From assembly GCA_017517745.1 (NCBI GenBank), contig JAFWYJ010000008.1, positions 1 through 39,089 on the forward strand: a stretch of 39,089 nt of DNA, read 5' to 3'. A program made the translations under genes and the position numbers. How positions within the stretch are numbered: position 1 is the first letter of the stretch; each line of letters begins with the position of its first letter. Below, piece after piece: positions 15,438 to 24,186 of this stretch. Source of the stretch: Clostridia bacterium. Lineage in GTDB: Bacteria > Bacillota > Clostridia > Oscillospirales > CAG-272. The notes beneath the pieces are model-generated. The model was not told the origin of the DNA. It saw only the letters and a program-made list of their open reading frames with translations, and did not search any database.

Positions 15438-17483
15438 TTATCCGACGGGAACCGCGTCGGTCTTGACACCGTAATACGCCTCCAAGATCTTTCCCGCCGT
15501 GTACGAGGCGTTACCTCCCGACTGTCCGTTCTCCAGCACGACCGAAATCACGACGTCGGGAGAATCGTAAGGCGCGGCGCAGACGAACAGCGCATTGTAG
15601 CTGTCGCCGCCAACCTGTGCCGTACCCGTCTTGCAGCCCACCGTCACAGGCAGACGCCTCATGCTCTCTCGCACCGCACCGTTTCCGCTCGTCGCCTGCC
15701 GCATGCCCTCCAGAATGTCGGCGCGGTCCGCGTCGGACAGCTCGACCGAGGACAGGACGGACGGGGTGTACTCATAGAGCGGCTCGTCGCCGCCAAACGC
15801 GTAGACGCTGTGCAACAGATGCGCCGCATAGCGCGTTCCGCTTCCCAAAAGCGTGGAAAGATAGGCGGTCAGTTGGATCGGCGTGGCGGTGTTATCCGAC
15901 TGCCCAATCGCGGCGGAGAGCACGTCGCCCTCCTGCCAGGGGTAGGGATGATGAATCTGCTGGCGGTATTCGGGACCCGCGACCGAACCGGTCGCGCCGC
16001 CCAACTCAAGCCCGGTCGATTGTCCGAAGCCGAGGCTTTCCATGTAAGCGTTCATGTTGTTGATCCCCAGCAAATAACCCATCTCGTAAAAATAGCAGTT
16101 GCAGGAATCTGCGATCGCCTCAATCAGATCTACGTTTTTCGAGGAGTGCAGATCGGAGGTCGAGCATCCGGGGCGGTGATAGCGGTTATAGACGCCGTTA
16201 CACGTCACCGCATCGGTCAACGAACCGTCGAGATTTGTCAACGCCGCGGCGGCAACGCCGAGCTTGTAGGTCGAGCCGGGTGCATAGACACCGTTGATCG
16301 CGCGGTTGAGCAAAGGCTTCGCCTCGTCTTCGGCAAGCTGATTGTAAAGCAGCTGATAGGTGGACAGATCGTAGGTCGGATAGGATGCGATGGCAAGCAC
16401 GGAAAAGTCCTTGGGATCCATCGCAACCGCCGCGCCGGCGTTACAGTCTCCGCCCACGCGCTCGACGTTTGCTCGGAGCGCGTTTTCCGCCGCCACCTGC
16501 AGATTGATATCGATCGTCAAATGCACGTCGTTCCCCGCGATCGGCTCGGAGAGAATCGTCGTCGAGATCACGTTTCCCGCCGCGTCCTCCACGATCTTCA
16601 TTTTTCCGTCAACGCCGCGCAGATAGGATTCAAACGCCGCTTCGCATCCCGATTTTCCCACGATGGCGTTCATTTGATAGCCCTGCTCGCTGTAATATTC
16701 CCACTCCTCGGAATAGATCGGGCCGACCGTGCCGAGGATGTGCGAGGCGTATCCGGGGTAGCGGTATTCCCTGGTCGCGTTGACCTTGAAGCTGACCGCC
16801 GACAAGGCGGATTCCTTGACGTAGGTCATCAGCTCCAGGCTGACGTCCTTCGCAACCGTATATTCCCCCGCCGCCGCGAACCGAACCGCGTCCATGTCAT
16901 AGCAGAATCGGAGCAAGCGATCAACCTCATCGTCATCGTACAAGCGTCTGCCGTTGGAATCGACGGCAAGCAGAGCGTGTGCCTTGGTGTAGTAATCGAC
17001 GATCTCGCCGATGCTCGCGTCATCCTCCAGCCCCACGTCGCCAAGCACGCGCTGCAGGCGGTAAAAGACAACCGAATCACCGTCTCGCGCCTCGGCGCTG
17101 AAAGAATAGTAGGGATACGCCCCTTCAAACGGAAAGAAACGCTCTTCGTGTCGGTCTGTCTCTCCGGTTTGCCGCATCGCGTCCCAAAGCTTCAGGCAGG
17201 TCTCGTTGGCATCGAACACCGACAGCTTCGAAAATCGATCGTAAGGAAGCGTCAGGTCATGCGTATTGTGATTGGCAACCAACACGGTGCCGTTACGGTC
17301 GCAGATCTCTCCGCGCACCGCCTGGATCGTGACCGTCCGCTCGGTGGTCCCGGTTTCGTGGTCGCCCACCCTGCCCGAGATCTGAATATAAAACAGTCTG
17401 CCGAGATAGATCACACAGACCAGGCAAAAGATCACCGCGATCCCCATATAGCGCCAGACCGGCGCCCGTTTTCGCGTCGCCAA
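15438..17483 (-). CDS. Class B penicillin-binding protein 2-type transpeptidase
   Basis: The protein cross-links peptidoglycan at the outer membrane face, likely within the elongation complex with MreB. The 681 aa start with one membrane anchor (about 12-33), then a pedestal domain with VRGEICDRNGTVL, and a transpeptidase domain. The catalytic Ser is in STYK (404-407), with SCN at 460-462 and KTG at 618-620. It is most similar in layout to PBP2/FtsI proteins with a short C-terminus and has no PASTA domains. The TTG start at 17483 is supported by AGGAGGGG six bases upstream. It lies in the mreB cluster, two genes downstream. Confidence 0.92.
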   Translation of the reverse strand: MATRKRAPVWRYMGIAVIFCLVCVIYLGRLFYIQISGRVGDHETGTTERTVTIQAVRGEICDRNGTVLVANHNTHDLTLPYDRFSKLSVFDANETCLKLWDAMRQTGETDRHEERFFPFEGAYPYYSFSAEARDGDSVVFYRLQRVLGDVGLEDDASIGEIVDYYTKAHALLAVDSNGRRLYDDDEVDRLLRFCYDMDAVRFAAAGEYTVAKDVSLELMTYVKESALSAVSFKVNATREYRYPGYASHILGTVGPIYSEEWEYYSEQGYQMNAIVGKSGCEAAFESYLRGVDGKMKIVEDAAGNVISTTILSEPIAGNDVHLTIDINLQVAAENALRANVERVGGDCNAGAAVAMDPKDFSVLAIASYPTYDLSTYQLLYNQLAEDEAKPLLNRAINGVYAPGSTYKLGVAAAALTNLDGSLTDAVTCNGVYNRYHRPGCSTSDLHSSKNVDLIEAIADSCNCYFYEMGYLLGINNMNAYMESLGFGQSTGLELGGATGSVAGPEYRQQIHHPYPWQEGDVLSAAIGQSDNTATPIQLTAYLSTLLGSGTRYAAHLLHSVYAFGGDEPLYEYTPSVLSSVELSDADRADILEGMRQATSGNGAVRESMRRLPVTVGCKTGTAQVGGDSYNALFVCAAPYDSPDVVISVVLENGQSGGNASYTAGKILEAYYGVKTDAVPVG

Positions 17484-17547
17484 GAGATCCCCTCCTTTCC
17501 TTCCGAATGATTGGTTTCATGCAAAAACCGATGTCAGCGTCAATGCG

Positions 17548-18597
17548 TTATCCAACGAATGAAAACAACACGATCAGCAACAAAAGCCAGACCGCCGGGT
17601 TGTTCAGACACACGTTGCAAAATTCTCTGCCCCGCAGCTTGACCTTGCCGCGGCGGAAGCGGATATGCTTCCAAGAAACCGCGACCATGATGGGCGCGAC
17701 GATAAAACACACGAAAATGAAGAACAGATACAAAAGATAGATCGCCACAACCGGTCCGTTTTGCGTAAGGAACTCTGCGGCGTTGTTGGCAAGCGCCCCG
17801 GCGTCCAATCGCTTGGAGATCTCAGCCATCAGCACGCCGCCGATCAGGTTGATCGCCATGTGCAGGATCACCGAATATCTCAGCCTGCCCGTGTGCAGAT
17901 AGACGTATCCGAGAATGAGACCGATGAAAACGGCGTAAAAGAATTGATAAAAGTTTCCGTGGATCAACCCAAACAGAATGCCCGACATCAAAACCGCCGT
18001 CAGATCGCCGTATCGGCGCAGACGGTCGATCACCATCTTGCGGTAAAAGATCTCCTCAAGGATCGGGGCGAGAATGCCGCAAAACAGAAGATTCGCCCAA
18101 AGCGGTGTATTCGTCGTCAGGGTTTGCAGATCGTTCACGGGGGGTTTTCCCGTAAACACGGAAATGACGAAATTGAGGATGGTTCCGAGCAGACTTCCCA
18201 CGTAGGTCAGCGCAAAGCAAAGCGCGATCAAGCCGCCCAGCGCAAGCGGGCTCAGCTTCTTCTTTTCGGTCGGCGGCTCTGCCTTGCCAAGACGAAACCA
18301 AAAGATCGACAACGGCATCGCGACGGCATACATCGGCAGCGTGGAAAGCGCGATGACGTACCAATCCTGCCGCGCCATCTGCGGCGCAACCGCACCGATC
18401 ACGGCAATCGCGACAAGCTGCACCAGCACCGCAAACAGCGTGATGAAAGAGACTCCCAGCGCAATCGAAGCAAACTGCCACCGTTCCCGAAGAAGATCCA
18501 CCGTCGGTTCGACCGGTGCCGCCATTGGCTCGGCGGTCGGCTCTGTCGGTGTCTCTTGCGGCACCTGCGGAACGTAGTCAAATTCAAAATCTTTCAT
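17548..18597 (-). CDS. CPBP-family intramembrane glutamic protease
   Basis: The 349-aa protein is a multi-pass membrane protease of the CAAX/ABI (CPBP) type. The catalytic motif EEIFYR is at 181-186, with conserved histidines H213 (FGLIHGNF) and H246 (LHMAIN). About eight hydrophobic segments are visible. A cytoplasmic N-terminal tail (about residues 10-35) is rich in Pro, Thr and Glu (PQETPTEPTAEPMAAPVEP). The start at 18597 follows AAGGAGAG. It stands between mreB and the PBP2 gene, where mreC and mreD often lie. The substrate is unknown. Confidence 0.88.
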   Translation of the reverse strand: MKDFEFDYVPQVPQETPTEPTAEPMAAPVEPTVDLLRERWQFASIALGVSFITLFAVLVQLVAIAVIGAVAPQMARQDWYVIALSTLPMYAVAMPLSIFWFRLGKAEPPTEKKKLSPLALGGLIALCFALTYVGSLLGTILNFVISVFTGKPPVNDLQTLTTNTPLWANLLFCGILAPILEEIFYRKMVIDRLRRYGDLTAVLMSGILFGLIHGNFYQFFYAVFIGLILGYVYLHTGRLRYSVILHMAINLIGGVLMAEISKRLDAGALANNAAEFLTQNGPVVAIYLLYLFFIFVCFIVAPIMVAVSWKHIRFRRGKVKLRGREFCNVCLNNPAVWLLLLIVLFSFVG

Positions 18598-18756
18598 GAA
18601 ATCTCTCCTTGTTTTTGGCAAAAATGCCTTCGGCGGCCTTTCTTCGAAACACTTTTCGCATGGGTATCGGCATCACGTTTGCCTTTCTCAAACCGCGTCC
18701 GGGGAAAAAGAAAGACAGACGATCCGATGCCGCTGCCTTTCCGTTGATGTAAAAAA

Positions 18757-19770
18757 TCACTTTACTTTATATCGCACGAACTCCGAGAAATCTCCGCCCG
18801 TGCTTTGCAGCATCCGCCCCAAGCCCACGCAAACACAATCGTGAGGTCTGGGTTTTTTGGGGATGATGACGCGAACGCCGGTGCGCTCGTGGATGGCTTG
18901 ATCCATTCCCGGCAGCATCGAGCCGCCGCCCACCATCACAATGCCGAAATCGAAAATATCCGCGGAAAGCTCCGGAGGGGTTTCCTCCAGCGTCATTTTC
19001 ACCATGCCGATGATCTCCGACAGCGGCTCACGGATCGCCTCGCGCACCTCGGCCGTCGTCACCTCGATGGTGATGGCAAGTCCGGTGTTGAGGTCGCGTC
19101 CGCACACCTCCATGCTGCCGCGATCGATTCCATCGATCGCCGTTCCGATTTGCAGCTTCAGCCGCTCGGCGGTGATCTCACCGATCAGAATGTCGCGCGT
19201 CGCCTTGAGATGGTTGACGATGGCGAGATCCAATTCGTCTCCCGCCGTTCTCAAGGAGTTGGATTGCACCACGCCGCCAAGGCTGATGACCGCCGCTTCG
19301 GAAACACCGCCGCCAAGGTCGACCAGCATCGCGCCGCGCGCCTTTGAGACCTGAATCCCCGCGCCAACCGCAGCCGCGATCGGTTCGTCGATCAATCCCA
19401 CGTTCTTCGCGCCCGCCTCAAACACGGCGTCCTCCACGGCACGGCGTTCGACCTCGGTGACACCATACGGAATGCAAACCAACGCCGAGGGGCGGTTGAA
19501 GACCGACGTCATGTCCAAGCGTTCAAAAAAATCGTGGAGCATCAGCGACGTGACCTCCAGGTCGGTGATCACACCGTCCTTGAGCGGACGAAGCGCCAGA
19601 ATGTTGCCGGGGGTCTTTCCCAGCATCCGCTTCGCCATCTTTCCCGAGGCAATGACCTCGTGTGTCATGCGGTCGATACTCACAACGGACGGCGCGCGCA
19701 ACACGATCCCCTTGTCCTTGAAAATCAAGGTTGTCGAGGTTCCGAGGTCGATTCCGATCTGCTTTGCCAT
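18757..19770 (-). CDS. mreB: MreB/Mbl-type rod-shape actin homologue
   Basis: MreB polymers guide lateral wall synthesis under the membrane. The 337-aa protein has the actin-fold phosphate-1 loop GIDLGTSTTLIF, the MreB segment MLGKTPGNILALRPLKDGVI, the second phosphate loop LVDLGGGVSEAAVIS, and the adenosine motif MVGGGSMLPGMD. The start follows GGAAGGGAG. A minus-strand TATAAT (19827-19832) lies upstream without a good -35. Maf sits upstream as in many Firmicutes, but mreC, mreD and minCD are not downstream. Confidence 0.93.
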   Translation of the reverse strand: MAKQIGIDLGTSTTLIFKDKGIVLRAPSVVSIDRMTHEVIASGKMAKRMLGKTPGNILALRPLKDGVITDLEVTSLMLHDFFERLDMTSVFNRPSALVCIPYGVTEVERRAVEDAVFEAGAKNVGLIDEPIAAAVGAGIQVSKARGAMLVDLGGGVSEAAVISLGGVVQSNSLRTAGDELDLAIVNHLKATRDILIGEITAERLKLQIGTAIDGIDRGSMEVCGRDLNTGLAITIEVTTAEVREAIREPLSEIIGMVKMTLEETPPELSADIFDFGIVMVGGGSMLPGMDQAIHERTGVRVIIPKKPRPHDCVCVGLGRMLQSTGGDFSEFVRYKVK

Positions 19771-19882
19771 GCGCGCTCCCTTCCGCGGCGTCCTGTCTTG
19801 CCGCTGTTTTTTTATAACTTATTTTAATTATATCATAAATAATTGTATTTGGCTACCCTTTGCTTGAAAATTTTCTCGATTT

Positions 19883-20470
19883 TTACAGAAATTTTTCGCC
19901 AAACGTCTCCTCATACAATCGACAAAGGCGGTGTACCGGCAGACCGACCACGTTGAAATAACAACCGTGAATGCCGCAGACGTACGCCGATGCCGCCCCC
20001 TGGATGGCATAAGCCCCCGCTTTGTCATAGGGCTGCTGCTCGCGCACGTAGCGCGCGACCGTCTCTTCGTCCAGCTCGTCAAATTCGACCTCGGTTACCT
20101 CGTGCGCCGTCCCGATTTTGCCCTGCCCGATCAGACAAACGCCGCTGACCACCTCGTGACGTCTGCCCGAAAGCTTTCTCAGCATACGCTTCGCGTCTTC
20201 TTCGTCACGAGGCTTGCCGAGGATCTCGCCGTCCACACAGACCACCGTGTCCGAAGAAATCACCACCGTGTCGCTCAATTCTCTCTCCTCGCGAAGCATT
20301 CGATCCCAAACCGCTTCTCCCTTTCGACGCGAAAGAAGCTCCACCAACTGTCGCGGATCTCTCTCCGCACTCGTCTCGTCTGTGTCGGCGGTCACAATCT
20401 CAAACACCACTCCCAAATTTTCTAAAATCTCGCGCCTGCGCGGAGATTTGGATGCCAATATGATCTTCAT
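19883..20470 (-). CDS. maf: Maf-family nucleotide pyrophosphatase
   Basis: Maf proteins hydrolyse dTTP, UTP or modified nucleotides to monophosphates, and in Bacillus Maf is linked to septum arrest. This 195-aa protein has the N-terminal SKSPRRREIL loop, SSDTVVCVDGEILGKP, and the YDKAGAYAIQGAAS motif, all normal for the family. The start follows CGGAGAG. It is located between the aroK-like gene (30 bp) and mreB (112 bp), keeping the maf-mreB order known from other Firmicutes. Confidence 0.94.
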   Translation of the reverse strand: MKIILASKSPRRREILENLGVVFEIVTADTDETSAERDPRQLVELLSRRKGEAVWDRMLREERELSDTVVISSDTVVCVDGEILGKPRDEEDAKRMLRKLSGRRHEVVSGVCLIGQGKIGTAHEVTEVEFDELDEETVARYVREQQPYDKAGAYAIQGAASAYVCGIHGCYFNVVGLPVHRLCRLYEETFGEKFL

Positions 20471-20500
20471 GTTTCTCTCTCCGGTTCGTTTTATACTTTT

Positions 20501-21013
20501 TTACAAGCCCTGCATCTCCAGTGCGTCGAGAAGCGCTCTCACCGAGCCTTCGATGTCAAAATCCGTGCAATCCAGCGTTACGTCGGCGTATTTTTGATAC
20601 AGCGGCAACCGCTCCTCAAAGACGGCGCGAAGATCGTTCGAGCCCTTGAACACGATGCCGCGGGTGGTGATGTTCCCAAGCCTCGACTCCAGCTCCTCGA
20701 ATGAAACCGCCAGATAAACCACCGTGCCGCTCCGCCGCAAGGACTCCATCGCGCGGTCGGAATAAACCACGCTGCCGCCCGTCGCAATCACACAGCCGTG
20801 CAGCTCCGCGCCGAGAACCGTCTCCTCCTCAATCTCCAAAAAGCGGTCGATGCCGTCGCTGTCGATGATCTGCTGCAGCAGCCTTCCCGTCCTTTGCTGG
20901 ATCAAAAGATCGGTGTCGGCAAACTGCTTTCCCAGTGCCTTGGCAAGTAGCACGCCCAGCGTGCTCTTCCCCGCCCCGGACATGCCGATCAGTACCACGT
21001 TTTCTCGCTTCAT
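20501..21013 (-). CDS. aroK: Shikimate-kinase-like P-loop kinase
   Basis: The 170-aa protein would phosphorylate shikimate at the 3-hydroxyl. It has a Walker A GMSGAGKST (10-18), D33/D35, R57, G79-G80, the lid R118 (ITTRGI) and R135 (EERLPLY), at positions expected for shikimate contacts. The usual GGG is GGS here, and the segment around the lid is unusual (LGNITTRGIVF). No other aro gene is near, so another small-molecule substrate is possible. The start at 21013 fits family length; the longer frame runs through a repeat and the promoter. Confidence 0.72.
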   Translation of the reverse strand: MKRENVVLIGMSGAGKSTLGVLLAKALGKQFADTDLLIQQRTGRLLQQIIDSDGIDRFLEIEEETVLGAELHGCVIATGGSVVYSDRAMESLRRSGTVVYLAVSFEELESRLGNITTRGIVFKGSNDLRAVFEERLPLYQKYADVTLDCTDFDIEGSVRALLDALEMQGL

Positions 21014-21056
21014 CCGCTTTCTCTCGCTTTCCTCAAAATAATATACTATATCATAT

Positions 21057-21085
21057 ATTCTATCACGATTCCCCTCACAAGTCAA
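21057..21085 (-). promoter_or_regulatory. Sigma-A promoter of the aroK-maf-mreB cluster
   Basis: On the minus strand TTGACT (21080-21085) and TAGAAT (21057-21062) are 17 bp apart, about 45 bp before the kinase start. A partial repeat unit lies directly upstream. Confidence 0.7.
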
Positions 21086-21180
21086 GGCGTTTTTTGTGGG
21101 GGCGTTTTGAAAAAAGCCACCCCCACGCCCCCTTTTTGCCTTCGGCGACCAGAGAAACTTTTTGAAGGACGCATCCCCCG
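21086..21180. repeat. Partial composite repeat upstream of the aroK-like gene
   Basis: The stretch holds a GTGGGGGCG...CCACCCCCAC hairpin (about 21098-21128), then 'gccttcggcgaccagagaaac'-type sequence. The CCAGAGAAACTTTTT arm is present, but its second arm is missing, so this is a truncated copy of the repeat seen at 281-380. Confidence 0.7.
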
Positions 21181-21221
21181 ACCAAAAAGGAGCGCCTCTT
21201 GGAAGAAGCACTCCTTTTGGT
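21181..21221 (-). terminator. Probable terminator after the transketolase operon
   Basis: ACCAAAAAGGAG and CTCCTTTTGGT form a long stem with one bulge, 10 bp beyond the transketolase stop. On the minus strand the T-tract is inside the 3' arm rather than after it, so it is a less typical terminator. Confidence 0.5.
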
Positions 21222-21230
21222 GGGATTTGA

Positions 21231-22172
21231 TTATTTTTTCATCGCGATGGCTTTTTTGGCGTTTTCCGCGATGTTGGCGGGCGTGAGGCCGTACTCCTCG
21301 AGGAGTGCGGGCACGCTGCCGGAATGACCGTAGGTATCCTTGACGCCGACGCGCACGACGGGAGCGGGGGCGGTATCGCAGACGACCTCGGCAACAGCGG
21401 CACCGAGTCCGCCGATGACGTTATGTTCTTCCGCCGTCACGATCGCACCGGTATCGGCAACGGCCTTGGCGATGACGTCGCGGTCGATGGGCTTGATGGT
21501 GTGGATGTTCACCACACGTGCGCTGATTCCCTCGGCAGCAAGCAGCTCGCGAGCCTCCAGAGCAAGAGAAACCATGAGTCCCGTGGCGATGATCGTCACG
21601 TCGGTTCCGTCGGCGAGCTGCACGCCCTTGCCAAGCTCAAATCGGTAGTCGGCGTTATCGTTGATGACCGGAACAGCGGCTCTTCCGAAGCGCAGATAGA
21701 AGGGACCGTCGGTGGTGAGAGCCGCCTCAAGCGCGGCTTTGGCTTCGACGTTATCGCTGGGGTTGACGATCGTCATGCCGGGGATGGTGCGCATCAGCGC
21801 GATATCCTCGTTGCACTGGTGGGTCGCGCCGTCCTCACCGACGGTAATGCCCGCGTGAGTTGCGCCGATCTTGACGTTGAGGTGGGGATATCCGATCGAG
21901 TTGCGGACCTGCTCGAATGCTCTTCCTGCGGCGAACATTGCAAAGGATGAGGCGACCACCGTCTTTCCGGTGGTTGCGATGCCGGCGGCGACGCTCATCA
22001 TGTTGCCTTCGGCAATTCCGCAGTCAAAGAAGCGCTCGGGATATGCCTTTTTGAATTTTACCGTCTTGGTCGCCTCTGCCAGATCGGCATCGAGGACGAC
22101 AAAATCATATTTTTCCGCCAGCTCGACAAGTCCGTTGCCGTAGCCTTCGCGTGTTGCAATCTTTTCAGCCAT
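21231..22172 (-). CDS. Transketolase, C-terminal subunit
   Basis: This is the pyrimidine-binding and C-terminal half of a split transketolase, 313 aa. It moves two-carbon ketol units between sugar phosphates together with the N-terminal subunit. The ThDP-activating Glu is in DCGIAEGNMMSVAAG, followed by ASSFAMFAAGRAFEQVRNSI and FYLRFGRAAVPV. A C-terminal domain begins near residue 190. The start follows GGGGGAGAG, 13 bp after the N-terminal gene. Split forms are normal in Clostridia and Archaea. Transaldolase or ribose-phosphate isomerase genes are not nearby. Confidence 0.93.
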   Translation of the reverse strand: MAEKIATREGYGNGLVELAEKYDFVVLDADLAEATKTVKFKKAYPERFFDCGIAEGNMMSVAAGIATTGKTVVASSFAMFAAGRAFEQVRNSIGYPHLNVKIGATHAGITVGEDGATHQCNEDIALMRTIPGMTIVNPSDNVEAKAALEAALTTDGPFYLRFGRAAVPVINDNADYRFELGKGVQLADGTDVTIIATGLMVSLALEARELLAAEGISARVVNIHTIKPIDRDVIAKAVADTGAIVTAEEHNVIGGLGAAVAEVVCDTAPAPVVRVGVKDTYGHSGSVPALLEEYGLTPANIAENAKKAIAMKK

Positions 22173-22185
22173 GTCTCTCTCCCCC

Positions 22186-23007
22186 TTACGCCTTCAGCTC
22201 GGCAATCGCGGCGGCGTACTGCTCGTCGTTGGGCGCCGTGCCGTGCCAATTTGTCTTGTTTTCCATGAACGAAACGCCCTTGCCTTTGACGGTCTTCGCA
22301 ATGATGGCAGTGGGCTTGCCCTTGACGGTCTTTGCCTCGTTGAAGGCAGTCTCGATCTGATCAAAGTCATGTCCGTCGATCGAAATGACGTGGAATCCAA
22401 ACGCCTTCAGCTTTTCGTCATGAGGCGTGGGATTCATGACCTCGGCAACGGGACCGTCGATCTGCAGACCGTTCCAGTCGATGACGACACAGAAGTTATC
22501 CAGCTTGTAATGAGCGGCAAACATGCACGCCTCCCAGACCTGTCCCTCTTCGCTCTCGCCGTCGCCGACTGCCGTGTAAACGCGGTAGTCCTTGCCGTCG
22601 ATCTTTGCGGCGAGTGCCATGCCTGCCGCCGAGCTGATGCCGAGACCGAGCGAGCCTGCGGACATATCCACACCGGGGGTGAGCGTCATGTCGGGATGTC
22701 CCTGCAGACGCGAGCCGAGCTTTCTCAGCGTCGTCAGTTCCTCCACGGGGAAAAATCCGCGATTGGCAAGGGTGGCATACAGCGCGGGAGCGCAATGTCC
22801 CTTGGAAAGCACGAATCGATCGCGATCCGCCATTTGAGGTGCGGCGGGATCGATGTTCATTTCCTCAAAATAAAGATAGGTTAATACGTCGGTAATCGAA
22901 AGCGATCCGCCGGGGTGTCCCGATTTTGCGGCGTGTGTTGCCTCGATGATTCCCATGCGGATCTTGCGCGCAAGCTCGCGCAGGGCATCCTTTCTTGCCT
23001 GTTCCAT
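22186..23007 (-). CDS. Transketolase, N-terminal subunit
   Basis: The 273-aa subunit binds thiamine diphosphate. The substrate-loop motif AAKSGHPGGSLS is at about 26-37, HPDMTLTPGVDMSAGSLGLGIS follows, and the ThDP/metal motif runs from GDGESEEGQVWEA to VVIDWNG. The length equals other split N-terminal subunits. The start follows GGGAGGAATGAC. It is the first gene of a two-gene operon with its own consensus promoter, and is divergent from the LRR lipoprotein gene. Confidence 0.94.
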   Translation of the reverse strand: MEQARKDALRELARKIRMGIIEATHAAKSGHPGGSLSITDVLTYLYFEEMNIDPAAPQMADRDRFVLSKGHCAPALYATLANRGFFPVEELTTLRKLGSRLQGHPDMTLTPGVDMSAGSLGLGISSAAGMALAAKIDGKDYRVYTAVGDGESEEGQVWEACMFAAHYKLDNFCVVIDWNGLQIDGPVAEVMNPTPHDEKLKAFGFHVISIDGHDFDQIETAFNEAKTVKGKPTAIIAKTVKGKGVSFMENKTNWHGTAPNDEQYAAAIAELKA

Positions 23008-23048
23008 GTCATTCCTCCCGAAAAAGACGATTTTTTCTGTTCCTCTAC

Positions 23049-23077
23049 ATTATACCGCATTTTTGCTTCTTTGTCAA
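23049..23077 (-). promoter_or_regulatory. Consensus sigma-A promoter of the transketolase operon
   Basis: On the minus strand TTGACA (23072-23077) and TATAAT (23049-23054) are 17 bp apart, about 40 bp upstream of the N-terminal subunit start. Both hexamers match consensus. Confidence 0.85.
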
Positions 23078-23183
23078 GGGATTTCGCGCCTGAAAAATCT
23101 TCGATCTTTCCTCCGCTTGAGATCAAAAAAGTTCTGTTCACCCAAAAATCAAAAAATATTTACAATACAATGCGAAAAATCTA

Positions 23184-23212
23184 TTGACTTTCTGCCTGTT
23201 TTCATGTATAAT
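23184..23212 (+). promoter_or_regulatory. Sigma-A promoter of the LRR lipoprotein gene
   Basis: TTGACT (23184-23189) and TATAAT (23207-23212) are 17 bp apart, with a leader of about 40 bases before the start at 23258. Confidence 0.82.
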
Positions 23213-23257
23213 GAAATACGTATATCAATTTGTTTGACTTTTTTGGAGGATCTGTTT

Positions 23258-24076
23258 ATGAAAAAGCTGTTAGTGCTCACGCTTGCCCTGCTTATGATCT
23301 TTGCTCTCTGTGCTTGCGCGAAAGAGGACGAGGTGAAGGCGGAAATGGAGGGTTTGAAGGACTATCTCCAGCAGGAAGAGATCGTTGACTCGATCACCAC
23401 CGAATCGGGCGACACCTTCTATTTCGATCTGGTCGACAGTGAGACCGTTGCCATTACAAAATTTGAAGGTGATGACAAGGCACATGCAATTGTGATTCCC
23501 GACAGTTTGGAGGGCAAAACCGTTGTGAAAATCGCGGATGAGGCGTTCTATTATTGCTCCAAGATCAGTGCCGTCACAATTCCCGCAAGCGTCACCGAGA
23601 TCGGTAAAAAAGCATTTGCAGGTTGCGAAATGCTCACCGAAATCGTCATCCCCAACACCGTGACCAAGATTGGTGAGGCTGCCTTCTACGGCTGCAAGTC
23701 TCTCGCCGCTCTGACGATCGGCACGGGCATTTCGGATATCCCGGCATACTGTTTCCAAGAATGCACCGCTTTGACCTCCGTCACGATTCCCGCCAACGTC
23801 AAGACCATCGCGCAGCGCGCGTTCTCCGAATGCTACTCTCTCAAGAGCGTGACCGTGGAAGCGGGCTGTGAGATCATCGGCGCGCAAGCGTTCCAGAATT
23901 GCACCGTGCTCGAAACCCTCTCGCTCCCCGAATCGGTCGTTTCGATCGGTCAATATGCCATCGCAAATTCTGACGCCCTCTATATCGAAGGCATCACGCT
24001 TCCCGAAAACACCGAATGCGAAGCGTACAAATATATTTACGAGGTCTTGAAGCCGAAACACAAGCCCGTAGCATAA
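23258..24076 (+). CDS. BspA-type leucine-rich-repeat lipoprotein
   Basis: The 272-aa protein has a lipoprotein signal with the likely acylated Cys20 (LCAC), so it should sit on the cell surface. About six to seven TpLRR (BspA-like) repeats of 22-23 aa follow from about residue 95, of the pattern IGxxAFxxCxxLxxVxIPxSV. A short N-terminal domain (about 22-90) includes a likely helix (EVKAEMEGLKDYLQQEE). BspA repeats mediate protein or host-surface binding in other gut and oral bacteria; the ligand here is unknown. The ATG at 23258 follows GGAGG. A strong terminator follows, so it is monocistronic. Confidence 0.9.
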   Translation: MKKLLVLTLALLMIFALCACAKEDEVKAEMEGLKDYLQQEEIVDSITTESGDTFYFDLVDSETVAITKFEGDDKAHAIVIPDSLEGKTVVKIADEAFYYCSKISAVTIPASVTEIGKKAFAGCEMLTEIVIPNTVTKIGEAAFYGCKSLAALTIGTGISDIPAYCFQECTALTSVTIPANVKTIAQRAFSECYSLKSVTVEAGCEIIGAQAFQNCTVLETLSLPESVVSIGQYAIANSDALYIEGITLPENTECEAYKYIYEVLKPKHKPVA

Positions 24077-24105
24077 AACCCTGCGGCAAAAAACCGAAAA
24101 GATCG

Positions 24106-24144
24106 ACAGCTCCGTGCAAGACCCTGCACGGAGCTGTGTTTTTT
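24106..24144 (+). terminator. Rho-independent terminator of the LRR lipoprotein gene
   Basis: A perfect 13-bp stem (24106-24118/24125-24137, arm ACAGCTCCGTGCA) is followed by GTTTTTT. It ends about 40 bases before the next gene's GTG start. Confidence 0.9.
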
Positions 24145-24186
24145 CTCTCTTCGATGCATATCCTTTCAAGAAACGAGGTGACACCC

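Noticed and set aside
15351-17510. 719-codon plus-strand frame opposite the PBP2 gene
   Set aside because: It is antisense to a transpeptidase with STYK, SCN and KTG; composition is rich in Arg/His as expected for a shadow frame.
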